Of a stretch of DNA of 64,000 bases, positions 33,901 through 47,700 are shown in pieces (the stretch's first letter is position 1; every line of letters starts with the position of its first letter). Under the pieces are notes generated by a model. The model did not search any database and was not told where the DNA came from. It saw only the letters and a program-made list of their open reading frames with translations. Source of the stretch: Opisthorchis felineus (taxonomy: Eukaryota > Platyhelminthes > Trematoda > Opisthorchiida > Opisthorchiidae); assembly GCA_004794785.1 (NCBI GenBank), contig SJOL01008880.1:332189-396188 (forward strand). Reading direction: 5' to 3'. A program made the position numbers and the translations under genes.

Positions 33901-36900
33901 CAGTTGGTGACATTTGCGTTGCATTCTTGTCACAAAATCGGGGATGTGTTCCGCCCGTCTGAATCAAAGTTGCTTCGAAGTTCTGCCGAAGCGGAGCACT
34001 AATACGTAAGACGGTAAACGGGACTGGAGATGGCTTAGTGAGGTAGTGAAACTTTGACTACAGGCGTTGAAGCCCGGCTGCAACCGTGGATTACTACAGG
34101 TTCGTTGAACAGATGAGGTTAAATACTGTCCTAGCAGCTCACTAACTGCAAATGCTCAGGAGATGGGGAAGGTTTTCGTTGCAGGAAGCAGCAGCGTCCT
34201 ACTTCACCTGATTTGATCGACCGGCCAAACAAAGACAGGTGTCAGCAAAACGAAGAGGATGGAACGGCAATCCAGCCGCCGAATTATCATCTTGAACGAG
34301 GAGATAAACACACTAAACAGCAACTCAACTAGCTTCCTTCAAGGCAATCTCTGGGAGAGCAGAACGAACCTGGAAGGAACATCAATACCAGCCCGCCATT
34401 GATAATAAACTCCGGCACGAGATATCATCCCTCCGACACGATAGAGAACCCTGCCTGGATGGCCAGTACCCTACACTATTCAGGAAGCTGGTGAAGCCCA
34501 GTTGAACAGTTTCACTTCCACACTATGCAAAGAGAACGAAAAGAGAACACCAGTGGAATAGAGTGCCCCGATCATGATCTAAATGTTCAAATGGGGCGGA
34601 AGAACGTCATGGGAAAGCCATCTAAGCTGAACAGAGGATATACGGTGTTTGACCATCGGTATCCAAAGCATTGACCGGGTCTAATGAGAACATCCGACTA
34701 TCAATGCTGAAGTACGCCAGATGGTTTCACGAAGAACTCTACAACGGTCAACGGGCTACTCACGCTTCACAGGTTGCTCTGGTTAGCACGTACTTCGTAT
34801 CTGAGACGACCATCTACCTCGCATAGCTCTTTTTGCCTAGTCCTGTGATGAGTGGACGCAACAGCAGCGAAATATAAAAGCATTAACCGGTAAACTCAGC
34901 CGGGTTGACAGTTGCCGACTCTCTGGATGGATACCACGAGACTCAACTCATGAATGGTTACTGAGACCAGCAGACATGACTCACCCACACAGTTGGCTGC
35001 GCTTTTGCATCAAAACCATCACCTTCACCTTTCTTCAAAAACCAAACTAATTCAACATCAATTAACTAAATACTCCACCGCCTCCTGTTTATATCTCCCT
35101 TGCTCTCCCATTTTCCGGTGACCGGGACTTTATCAGTTGGGACCAAAATGCCGTTTGCCGCTGATAACCCGAATTGATATATGCTCCATAAAACCTATGT
35201 TCGAAGAAGACCAGAGCGAGAGACGACTTCGTCTGACCATACACGTCAAGACTCAAGCCAGCACGTTAAATCATCAGTAGTGACAGTAGAGAACAAAGGA
35301 AACAAAAATATATAAAAAGGAGCACGGTAGGGAACGTCCAGAAGAATATTTACCGAGCCGACTTTACAATGAAGTTAATCCTCTCGCGGATGATTTGTTG
35401 GGAGGATGTCAAACGGAAATAATGAAGCACGTCACCATCCGGCTGATCAGCATCCGTTTGAAGCGGCTTCACAGAGTTTCGTGCATGTGACCAATCCATA
35501 TTGAATGGAAATAACGGCGCCTGCGATTCCATTTCACATAAGTGCTGCTGCGTTGGAATTCGGAGTGGTTTGAAACCCTGAAGCAAGGAGATTTCTGGTA
35601 GACGGATCAATCGCTTCCAGTCCAATTCATTATCCAACTCGACGACAGAGCATGGTGACGAGTGGACGTCGGATTCGTTTGGTGGACCAATTGGCAAAAG
35701 TTCGTTAAGGAAGGCAGTGAATTCTTCCGAGAGAGGTGGGGCGTAGATCCGGAATGCGGCATCTGTGGAAAGTTGAGAAAATTGATAGTACTTGATGAAA
35801 AGGAAGTAAATATTTCATTGATTCTGGTTAACAGCGCAGTGGGATCAAAAGGTGGTTAAACTAAATAGGATCAATATTCTAAGTGCGACCCAAGTGGCAT
35901 ATGAATGACTGAAAAGCGGTCAAACATCCCAGTCACAAAGCACATACCAAGAGTATAATGACCTTTGCCGTCATATGTACAATACCTCTGAGAAAGCGTA
36001 CGAGGGCGAACATAGGTGAACCAGCTGCTGCTTCGGTTACTTCCGGCACCCCTGACACGTAAAGTCCACTGATTAGAACGGAAAAGACAATTCTAGTCCA
36101 CCGATTTGAGATCAATCAACGATCAGGATGTGTTCGACAAGATAGCCAATCATACACTCGGTAAACAAACCGGAGTAAGAATAAGGTACGATATACTGAT
36201 TTGTTGTTCAAGCCTAGACAGGAGTACTCCTTGCTCGACCAAGAAAGTTGGCTGCAGGGTCCGAAAGACACGTTTCTTTCTTTTTCTCCCTAAATCACCA
36301 TTACTCTCCAAGGCTCACTTTACTCTGTCCAGATAAACATGACCATAGATCCAATATCTAATTCTAAGCCTGAACCATGTAAATCGGGTGATTCTGACTC
36401 ACCGGCAGAACAAACGATCCATCTATTCAGGAACAAGCACAACATCTGGTAGTAACAAAAAGGCTGGAGTCCTGCAATAAAAATACGTTGAGGATCTCGG
36501 CCACGGATAAGCACTTAAGGGCTGGTTAGCAAGAGATTCGACAACTTTTTGGACGTCCCTAATGCTGCTGACTTCCGCAAGCCGAGCTCATACGCCGCTC
36601 TTCGTATCTGATTCCAGTATATCTCAATCTACAGTATACTGTTCTGAAAGTATAATATGAGATAGGTCAGGAATTCAATTTATTGAGAATCGCTTCACCA
36701 AGCCCTGGCTTCAACTCACAAACTTAGTACGGCAGTTCAGTTTCAACAAAGAGGAAATGCATCCATTAAGATGACAATTTAGAGGGAACAAAACTTCTTC
36801 GATTGCAATCCTCATCGATGTAGAGGGCAACTCGGAGACGAATAGAGAATAGTTTCTGTTTCTCCAGATGGTCGACCTACTTCATCAGAGACAGCACACA

Positions 36901-39900
36901 GTGAGAACGCCCAATGTCATTAACCCAGGTTTACCAGTGAACTATGAATCCGTACAATTTATGTAATAGGCTTGGTATTGAGTTCATGTGGCTTTTTTCG
37001 TTTTACTGTTTTCTGTGCGCATTTTTTCAAGTAGTAGGTGTAGAGTTACTTACCTTAGTTTGGTATTCGCTGACTCGCCATACGATGTATTACGGTGTCT
37101 TCCTGGCTTAAGTATTTAGTTATTATGCTAGTACCGGACCCAATCCTCATTACGATACCGAAAACTAGTTGTATCCATTCGGGTTGGGTCTATCTGGTAA
37201 AAAACAAACTAACCAAAGCACAACGTTCGCTATGTTGTGAAGTCCAAGACCTTGGGAGAATGACCGGGAAACAAGGCAGAATCATTAGTGGATCCTTTGG
37301 AAGGCCCACAATCCCAGTATCCAGATCAGTAATGAAACGTTTGTAACCCAACCGCCAAGCTTGGCGAACAGACCAACATCCGAGCAGCGCATCCGGGGTA
37401 CCTATACTCCACAACATCGCCAACCCCAGTACTGTCAAGTTACGACTCCGTGCCCGATAGTTCCAATTCGCATGTTTATACCGACGAAATAATTAACCGT
37501 ACAGGACCAGATAGGCTGCACATAGTGCCGTTAGAAAAGAGGTATGAGACAAAAAACAGAAGCTACAAACCGACGTACGGAATTTTTGCCAAGCCCAGGG
37601 ATTTACCGGGAATGTTTCTGTGAACAATGCGCATCTGATGGAGACATAAGTTAAGCTGAGTTCTTGACCTTAGTCTAGAACTTCCGCGCGTGAACATTAT
37701 CAGGTTTGACGGTAACCCGCTGCAATAATGACATTTTATCCAAAATTTGAAGCATCCATAGGGAAAACCATGGGGAAAAACTGAAAGCGACTGACTTGCT
37801 TGACGAGAGTGCAGTACGTAATATTTCCGAGTGAAGTGTTATCCTCCAATCATATGAAGTTTATTCTGGATCGATGAAGATCACACAAGCCAGGTTTGGG
37901 CATAATTTCGCGGCTGCTCACTCCAGCAACTACCTTTTCAAGTTGACTCTCTTGGGAGTTCATGATGCAGGCAACCTCGACGCATTAACTCAGCAGCTTT
38001 TTCTATTGTACAAGATTCAAACTTTGTATAACGGCCATTACTCAGCCTTGGAGGGAAGAGCGCAATATCGCTTCCACACAACAGGAAAATTGCCAAAACG
38101 TGGCTTTGGTGGCTTCGCACGTCACCGGACCTTAAGCTGAACCACAAGGCAGTGACAAACGACTGTATCACTAGCGGATACGATGATCAAGCTCCTAAAA
38201 AAAGTGAATTCGGCTGTATGTACCAGGTAGTTACCTCAACAGCCAATGTTACACACAATAAACTCAGAGTGGTCTTCGACTGTGCAAGCCAGTGTGATGG
38301 TTGCTTTCTAAGCCAACAGATTCTCTAGGGCCCCGAAACACAGATTCCCATCAACTACTTATCAGTAGCCTGTTTTCAATCGTGTTTCCCGTGTTTTTAA
38401 CCGTCATCACTGTGTACTGAACGTATAGGAATATCGTCTACCAAGATAATAGAAGTGAACGTTGTCCCGCGTTTTCTGTGGCTGTTCTATTCAAGGCCCT
38501 GAGTGTACCTGCCTCATTGCAACTGCATCCATTATATTTCTTAGGACAGTTGTGCGGGACCCACTGTTAACAGTTGCTGAATTGTTGTATTTTCAAGCTT
38601 CTTTGTGAGACTCATGGTATTAGCGGCCATCGCTTAACAGTAATCAATTTAATGCGAAACGGGGGCGCAGGGGGCCAGACCGACAAAACGCCCACTAACT
38701 CTCTGTACTGTCATAACCGAGCGACCGTCCGTTGACGTATCTTTTGATCCTTGGGTCAGATGACAGTCTGTTCGTTCTGTGTGCGAAGTTCCCGCCTAAA
38801 TCAAACTGGTGCGTGGGCGCGTCCGGTTGCTCCGCATCTTTGCATACTGCCGCTGACGATGTAAGCATCGTTCTTAGTAATCTTAAACTCATAATTCTTT
38901 ACAGGTCGTCATTTTCCCGACTGCTCCTCCCGCAAATGGCGTTTCTTCATTTCGAGATTATGTTGTCATTTTCTGCCGATCACCAGCTTACGCTTTAGAA
39001 CAGCCCGCTCACTTACTTACCCATTCAATACAAGACTATGGCCAACATTTCTTCGAGGCAACGTTTTTTTCCTGATTACGCAGGTTTCGCCTTGCTATGA
39101 ACAGCTGAAGACAGTACTGAAAAATTCCTTTAGAGCGTCACTTGCATTGCCAGATCAAGCTTCTAAGTCGGTCACTCTCCCGATAGCTATTCCAATGAAA
39201 ATGAAGCCATCGAGTACTAAGATCCGTTGAAAGGGATCCTCCTGTGTGGCAGGTTCCATCGAAACATTCTTACTCAGCAGTTGTGTGAAATGATTAACGG
39301 CTACATCCTTTTTCGAACCTGTTCGTGGTATCAGGTGGAATTTGTTGGACCATCGGCTGCAGATGCACTTGTCGTTACGTGGATGATCAACTAAATTGTC
39401 AATACTGTCGTCCCCAGCGAACACTTATGGTCTTGTGGGCATGCTAGCACCAGCAGTTTTCGTGACCAAGCTCATTTTCCAACGTCGTTGTATCAAAACG
39501 TCGATGTGCTATGAACCGCTTTCAGTGGCGCACATGACAGTTTGGCGCAAACGGTTAGTCTACAGATATGTGGCAGAATACGCGTTTCCATGTTGCCTTG
39601 GGCTAGAACTCACTCCAGATGTTTGGGCTTCATATCTACTGGTGTTCTTTGACGCCTGGTTATGAGGCAGTCGTATGTCTTAGATTGTCTGCTTCAGGTT
39701 TCGCTACCAAACCTCATTTTCTGTAAGGAAAGACACGAGCTGCACCTACCATGCCACCTGCTGTCACTAGCCCACGAGTGAACTCCGCGCCGCAACTTTG
39801 ATGGCAAAGGTGTCATCACTAGGTCACGCCGCATCTGGATATTTCGGTTACAGGTTCGCTGATCGTTCTGTATGGTATCAAAAGCGAAAGCGAGTATTTT

Positions 39901-42900
39901 CCCTGCCTACTTTGTCAGTCGATAGTGCATGTTTCGCAATATATCCCAACCATCAGACTGGCGTCATTTCTCTCCGAAACTCAATGCTGAAGAACTAGCC
40001 TTGAGGAGTGTTTATGCAGACGATAGAAAAGTCTGTCCAGACGGGCAACATGTCCTAATCCACAATGACCCTCAATAGACAGTTCAACGTACTGCAGGTA
40101 AGACCGATTGGTCTAATAAGAAGACCGTTATCCCGACTACGAGTGTGAGGGATATAAACTCCTCCCTCTCTCATATAGACCATAGGCTCACCTGAAACCG
40201 ATGATCACTTGGCCATTTCGCTAGGATACTTTTATACAACAATCACGGTGAACATTCCTCCCTCCGTTTCCTGAATGACTATCGATTGCAGAACTGGAGC
40301 CAGCTCCCAACGTCAGTGGGAAACTTGTGCGAGCAGATACTTTCACGGAAGAGGTGTGAGGTGAAGGTTGTGGAACCGAACGCTGACGGTTCCCGTGATA
40401 TTAACAAAGGGAAGCAGCTGTGCCACAAGTTTACTTCGATTTAAGAGTTAAAATCGCTGACGACCAACGACCTTTTGTAGCTAACGTTCAGTTCGAAGTA
40501 AAACACTCAGCCAGTCTACCATTAGAATGTCCTCTGCACAGCAATGATAATCAGGCATTATTGTGAGCGGAACAGACTTTTGCACCGCGGAAAGTCGTTG
40601 AGCTCATGCGATGATCGTGAAACGTGCATTTTAAAACAACATCCGTCGTCCCTTAACGTTGTTTATAAGTGGCAGTGGGAGATGGAAACCTGAGAGTAGG
40701 GAACTTGGGTCTGTTGCCTGATTATGCTCTCCCGAGGGTGCAGTGGCCAAATACGACTGTCAGGTGAACGACTGCCTAGGATGTTAGATTCGTCTGTGAG
40801 GTGGTCGTTCGCTAGGGGAATGGGGTGCTCAAAGGTATAGGATTACTGTGCCTACGGCCTGATGAACTTGGATTGACCGTTTTCACTGTTGACATTTTCT
40901 TCCGCTACTCGTCCACGGGGCTAGGGTTAGTGTGGTATTCATTCATATTGCATCTATATGGTCACTTCTGCGTCATAGTTGCGCGTCATAGTTTTCGCTG
41001 TACCCATTTCTGCGCGCCACAGCAATAGGTGTGGACCTGGTTACATAATGTACGTTCTCTTATCTTTATATTCATCGATTCGCGGTTCAATGTACTTCGT
41101 TGCTCATGCAGCTTGTTTATTTATTTGTTGTATTATTCCAGAACTCCAGTCAGGCCACGATACCGTAAGGCTATTCTGTCCATTCGGATTCAGCCTATCA
41201 GATGGCACTTGAGCTTAGTGCTCGCTGGGTTACGAAGTCCATGACTCCGGAAAATACTAAAACAGGCACTGCTGATACGCTAACCTGACACATTAGTGAT
41301 CAATTCATGAATGGACTGAACTGGACCTAGTGGCCAATTTGATCTCGGTTATGCACAAAACACCATGCACTGGAATACTTCAAAGTTGTAGGACAGAATG
41401 AAGGAAATGCATCAAAAAATCAAGTTATAGGTTCCCTAATAACAACCGTTGTTTTTAGCAAAACGCTCACATTTACGTACCAATTTGGTTTTGATGGAAG
41501 ACTCACCTGGAACCCAGCTGAATCTCTCGTTTAGTTAACCGTTGTTTTCTTTGTTATACAAGAGTACCTTGTTGGGATAAATTACTGTAATGGAAACTTC
41601 CATTAAAACACCAAAAATCTCCTCACACTACCAATGAAATTGTTTGGTGGCATTTAGTGGAGACCACCTAATTGAAAGAAATTTATTCACAAGTGTCTAG
41701 ATGATAAAAGATGACGACTGTCATACAGCTTCACCATGCTGTGCTAGTGTGTGCGAATTAGGGATATGCAAGGGTACTGAAACACGTGCTTCAAACGAAA
41801 TGGGAAATTGTCTCATTGTAAACATACCGAGGCTCCTAACCCCAGTGCACAAAGCGTGTCACACGATTCTCATTGGTCACCCCCCTGCGATGAAAGACCT
41901 CATCAAGGGGACATTTCGGGATTTCTAGAAATTGTTTCCGGAGGGGGAGCACCCCTCTGTGGTTGATTACGCGTCCAGAGACCTGAACAACTGTTTCTAT
42001 CGTGTGCATCCAGTTGCCTCTATGGCGACATTGAGGAGCGAAGGTAAAAAAATCAATAAGGCAATGCCTTAATTACATTATGCAACCAATGTCGCCAACC
42101 CGGGGAGACTTATCTAGCAACAGCTCCCACTTCGTGGTTTGTTATATGTGGCCGTATAGGGTAGGCGAAATCGGAAGACCGCATGAATCCAAACTGGGTT
42201 TGGTAATCACCAACCAAAGCTGAAAATAAAACTCACCTAAAGAAACTGAGTGTGTGCAGGCTTGTTGTCGCAGCCACAGGAATAGCAGACTGAGGCTTGC
42301 CAGTAGATTTTGTCGGATGGAACTCTGGTATTGTTTGGTCTCTTGACTATAGGTGTGATACTGACGCGCTATCCAGTCGCACAAACGGACTGTACAGTGA
42401 AGCAACAACGTTCGACCGACCTCCGATTTAGCAGCCGACTGATGATTGTATTGAAGGGAAAACAAGGGTGAGGAGAGGAAAGGAGAGTCACCAACAAACG
42501 AACACCCATGACCTGTGGTATAAACCTCGATATACTTGTGAAACTCAAGTAGGGCAACAGTGAACAATAGCAAACAAGAAACAAGAATGGCATGTGGATA
42601 TTGGCAACGCAAAACAAACTGGGATAACGAATAACTTGGGTACGCGTTTTAGACAACTAAACATACTGGATAAATGCTCTAAATATCAACGTTTTCGATA
42701 TGGTGGAGGGTTCAGTGGAGGGTTCAAAAACGACGGACTGCATTAGACTATTAAAATGAGATGTGGCCCTCAGCAAATCCCACTGGTGTTTATACACATT
42801 GGGTATAATGCCATCAAAGTCACATCACCACTTCCAAACACACCACCAGCTCTCTTTGGACTAGTCACTAGTCACTTTACCCAGTGCATCACTTTTTTCA

Positions 42901-44702
42901 AGAAAGTTGTCCACAGTATGCTATGGGATTGCCGAACGACAACGAAACCACCTTCGGTAATGACTACGAAATGTGTGCACTGTTGTGCTCCCTATCAGAC
43001 TGCCAATAGTTTTTTTTTACAGCGCAGGTTGATGGAGAGCAAGAGAAATGCTGCTTTCGGAATAAAGTGCCTTAGATCACACTCTCAAAAGGGCTAATAT
43101 CTGGAATGACGAAACAACACTCACAATTCTGTGTGGTAGGCGAAACTCAGCAAGAGGTAATCGGGTTATTGTGCCCAGGGGCAAACGCCGTAGCCATTCA
43201 GGATGAACAGCCAATCTCCTAAACCAGCAAAAATGGTTTTCCAAATCATTTTACAGCTTCCACCGTGTTTTCACCCACTGAGAACAAGTTGACATATCAC
43301 ACAACCTGGTTCATCCATATTACAGTTCTTTTCATACCTCGTTCTCAAGTTCTGTTATTCGGGGTACAACAACTGCCCCTTCTATCGTACTCGTTGAAAT
43401 CTAAAGAATGCAACGAAAAATTACCTTCGAATCCATGGAATGCTCCATCAGAAGATAGATATGCAGAGTAACTAATCGCATCAGCGATTGGCTGTCTGAA
43501 GCAGTCCAACTGTCTTGATAAGAACAATCGATGGCGTTCGAAAATTCGTTTACGAGAGCAACCAACCTGGATGCATCTGCAAAGGGAAGTGTAGGTTAAC
43601 AGTGCACAAAACTGATGAGTCCAGAATCTGGATATGTGGTCATGAAACTAAGAGATAAGCTCAGGTAGGTAGGTTGCCATGTATTCAATTCACGAAAAGC
43701 TTTCCGAGATCCTAAGCAGACAGGGCATCTGCTCAAATGCGGCGTTTAAAAGATTTCCGCATTGAACAAAAAAAAATAGCACCACAAGAAATTTACCTGA
43801 ACAAAGTTGGAGAGCCGCGTAGAAATAAAACAAAAGTTGACGGGGGTCCTTCTTCCACTGAAAAACGGATGTCGAATTGTCGTCCAAACATTCGGAGGGT
43901 TTTGTGTAATTCGAACAAGACAACGCGCCACGCAACATACTCGTCAGATTAGTGGATGCTGCCGGGAAAGGATACTCACAGGCTATGGCACGAACGTAGT
44001 AGTAAAACAGAGTATCTGATCGTTTTTTCGCTCCCTTGAACCGAAGAAATAGAAGACAGAGAAGGAAATGTCGCAAAGTGTGAGAAAACTAACCGGTGGA
44101 GTCGGCATTAAGTAGCACGTATGCAAGGAGGTGATGCGTCACGTGAGGAACCAAGTTGCAGCACAAAACAACTAGGGAGTTCCAGTTTTGGTTGGAGTTA
44201 GATTACCTGTTTAACGAGTTCTTTTACTCATGGTTTAGATTTGCAGGAATCATAACACCAATGGGGAACATCAGTGTGCAACCGTCAGACAACCATGGCA
44301 ATTTGAGGGAAACCAGTGAGGAACAAGAAACAGAAAATACAGAGTACAACGGGACCAGTGCAAAAAATTGTTCAGCTGCAGAACCCTTTCGGTGCCAAAC
44401 TGCCATGCCACCAGAAGGAAGCACGAGGGCTCGGATACTGCCAGGTTGCCCAAGCTCTGACAAGGAAAGTCGAGAGGCAGAGATCAGGTTCGAACCACGG
44501 ACCTTCCGGTCAGTAAATTCGCGCTCTAACCACTGAGCCATCTTGCCCCCAGTGCAAGACTACCAACTATTCGAAGAACGTACTTCTCCAAATAATCACT
44601 CAGAAAATCTGGACAGGTGACAAAAATGGTCATCGGCTGAGATCCGGTAGACAGAAACCCAGCGAGTCCAGCTGGATCCCGACGACGAATAAACACCTGT
44701 CT

Positions 44703-44756
<54 letters not shown>

Positions 44757-47700
44757 GAGAAGTAGAGAAAACCGCATTTGCCTAAACTCAGGGCATCCTG
44801 CCTGTCTAAACTGCTTTTTCGCTTTAAAAGAACTTGATATGAACCTAGTGTTGCCCTTCATGACCATGGTTGATGGGCCAAATGAGATTCGTATGTAACT
44901 CATGAGGCAAAAGAGGAAATGAGATTAGAACCGGCTGGATAACCTTGAGGTGAGAAACCCCCTGCCACTGTAGTACAGGGTGTAAAAATTGTGCCCAGCG
45001 CTATGTGTTGCGACATTAATCCGGTGTCCGACCAATGGCAGTATTTTAAAAAGTGACTAGGGCCTATACAAGCCCAGTACGGTTGCACCAAGTCTCGTTA
45101 GAACGGAAACTGATCCATGACAGAAAACCAAGTGTGGAGTGCACACGAACTCACGCCAACAACCATGTCACACTTAGCACAGAATTTTCTGTGCAGGTAC
45201 TACTCTACTTTCTATAGCNTCCTTACTCCCATCAGCCCCTCTTCTCCTATTAGAAAAGTAAATCCCCACCTAACATTATGAGTCGTTATCATATATATAC
45301 TTGTATATATATATATATATATATAGTGATTGCGAGCATGGGGGGGAGGTAAGGAGGCGATGGACTGAAATGATGGAGAACCACCCATAGCTAGGTCTGT
45401 TGTATGGGCACTTTTCGTCAAAGTGGGAGAGCATATTAAGAGATTGGTTAACAACAATTTCGTATGGTGGGAAGTTTACTACTGAAGTATAAATATCACC
45501 AGACACAATGAATCTATTCTATCTGGCGGTCCCTCCAGAGTGAGAGTTGAAAGCACTAAACAGCATCGGGAGATCATCATAACTCAAAGCCCTGAACTAG
45601 GGTATCACTCCGAGGCATGCTGTGCACATCGGTGTCGTCAACTGTCGAACAGTTAACTGAGGTATGTGGGTGTAATCCATCTTTAGACAGCATCGATAAA
45701 AGACTAGTCCCTCTACAAACAAACAAACCCGAACAAAGACATCACATGAATACAGCAGTACCCAATCTATAAGGAGAAATTCTAGCAAAATGAAATGTGA
45801 CAATTCAGAAGTTTTAGCATGGGTGCAGAGTGTCAAACGTTAGTTTTCTCGGGATCTCATCGTCTAAATGAATAGTGGTGAATACAAGAGTACGTCAGAG
45901 CGTCTTGCACTTTGAAACACTATGAGTGGTTTGAAAACATTGCAGGCACACTTAAAGTCACATGAACCGGCTATGATGGCATTGTAGACCAGTCTGCGTT
46001 TGCAGTATGTGCGCCTATCTCACAGCCTCCAGTCTGTTATAACCAAATGTAAAGAAACGCCATTGTAAAAATGTCGTATCAGGATAGTGAACTCTTCCTT
46101 TGGTGGAAAAATATACACAGACATTTTCGAACCTCTGATTTCTGAGACAATGCAACCGTTTGAGATGAAATCACCCACATGCTTTGGATTGAACGCGAAT
46201 CTCTGGTTTGAAAAACAGTAGCTCTCAATTCGTGGTGACGGTGTTGAGGGACGACAAAGATGATCCGTTGTACTGCAGGACCTACAGGCTGCCACAACAT
46301 TACCAGGATCAAAAGTTGAGTGACGGCTTCTCAGATGGAAGTTCCACTTACCTCTAAGCCATTTATAGATTCATGTTATTGTGAGGAGATTTGGCAATTT
46401 GCAAATGAGATTCCGTCCTGTCAGTGAAGCCGACCTATGCTGAAAAGCTGAGAAGCACTTTACAGCTGTTTGATCTTTACTGGGAATCATCAACAGTGCG
46501 TATCAACCGGCGACCTCTAAACCAGTGACTGAACACAACAGTTCGGCCACGAGCAGCTAAACGGTTGATTCGCTCTCGCTTAGTTAGTGTTGTCACTAGA
46601 GGGGCCACTCAATACGTGACGAGGTGATGTGGTTTCTGTGACTGAAGGATATGCCGCCTAAGTCAGAGCTAATTACACATTCGCTCGTGGCCGAACGGTT
46701 AAGTATTCCGTCACTGGCCGAAAGGTGGCGGGTTCGAAACTGTTTGAGTTTCGGGAGATTCGTACTGTTGATAGTTCCAAATAAGGATGAAACAGCTGTA
46801 CAGTGCTTCTAGGCTTTTATGCATAGATTGGTAAGACGAAATTTCAATTGAAAATTACCAATTCTCCTCACGTTACCATGCGTACATATTGTTGTTCGCT
46901 GACACGGTCGATGAGAAATGTGCCCTCCCAGAGGGACCAGCGCTCTCCAGTAAAACCGTTCCCCGTAAATAGTCTTTGTACAGGGGGGAATACTGTACTT
47001 AAGGCACTGTGATCCCCTGATCAGTTTGAACGAGGCAGTGAGAACAACAGGGTTGCGGGATAAATTCATTTTGTACATTGTGCAAAACAGCAGATAGTAC
47101 AATGCAGCTTACAGCATCCATGCAATTCTGAAACAATGTGGTCGATCGATAAAACTTAGGCAGTGCCCCTCAGGTCTTTCTGGGCGCCAGGAACAGGCTT
47201 AAAACGGCTGACCACTATGGCTTCAAAAAACTCCAACCGGTATGGCCACCTGCTTCGTTCTGAGACCCGGAACGACGAGTTAAGAACAGCTCTCTGACGT
47301 GTGTCGATTACCTGCCTGGCGATCGACGATTTGACCTTGGATTCGATCAGCGTTGGGTTAGGGTCAGCCGACATGGCATAGGGTTTTTTTTGGGTACCTG
47401 CCCCCTTGCTCTCTTTTCGAGCCTTCTGTCAGTTATACCGATAACTTATCATCACAAGTGCGGGTGAATTGATAAATGCAATGATTGTAGATAAAGCTTA
47501 GGTTGGCGTATTGATTGACGGCAGTGACATAGCCCGCGTACATCCTTTCGAATACAACTATGCTGCACTGTAAGGCCGGTATCAGTTGTTCGTTTAACTA
47601 GGCTGAAAGCATGATCACCAGTGTGAGGAACATTTCTTTTTTCGGTTCATCACTCGGAGCCAGGTGCTTTTCGATGAAGCGATCAGGGTAGTTATCTGAC

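Larger units (their letters stand above)
36990..41305 (+). mobile_element. Decayed BEL/Pao LTR retrotransposon (SMG7 intron 7, antisense)
   Basis: Left LTR-like 36990-37300 and right 40985-41305 align over several blocks (ttttcg..tactg, acgataccg, cattcgg, gttcgct/gctcgct, gaagtcca). Between them: a gag-like RFDGNPLQ...FIQN segment (37690-37780), an RT start LRVVFDCAS (38255-38300) and the Pao motif [20 protein letters not shown] (39425-39485). Many stops. It sits opposite to SMG7 transcription. Confidence 0.75.
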
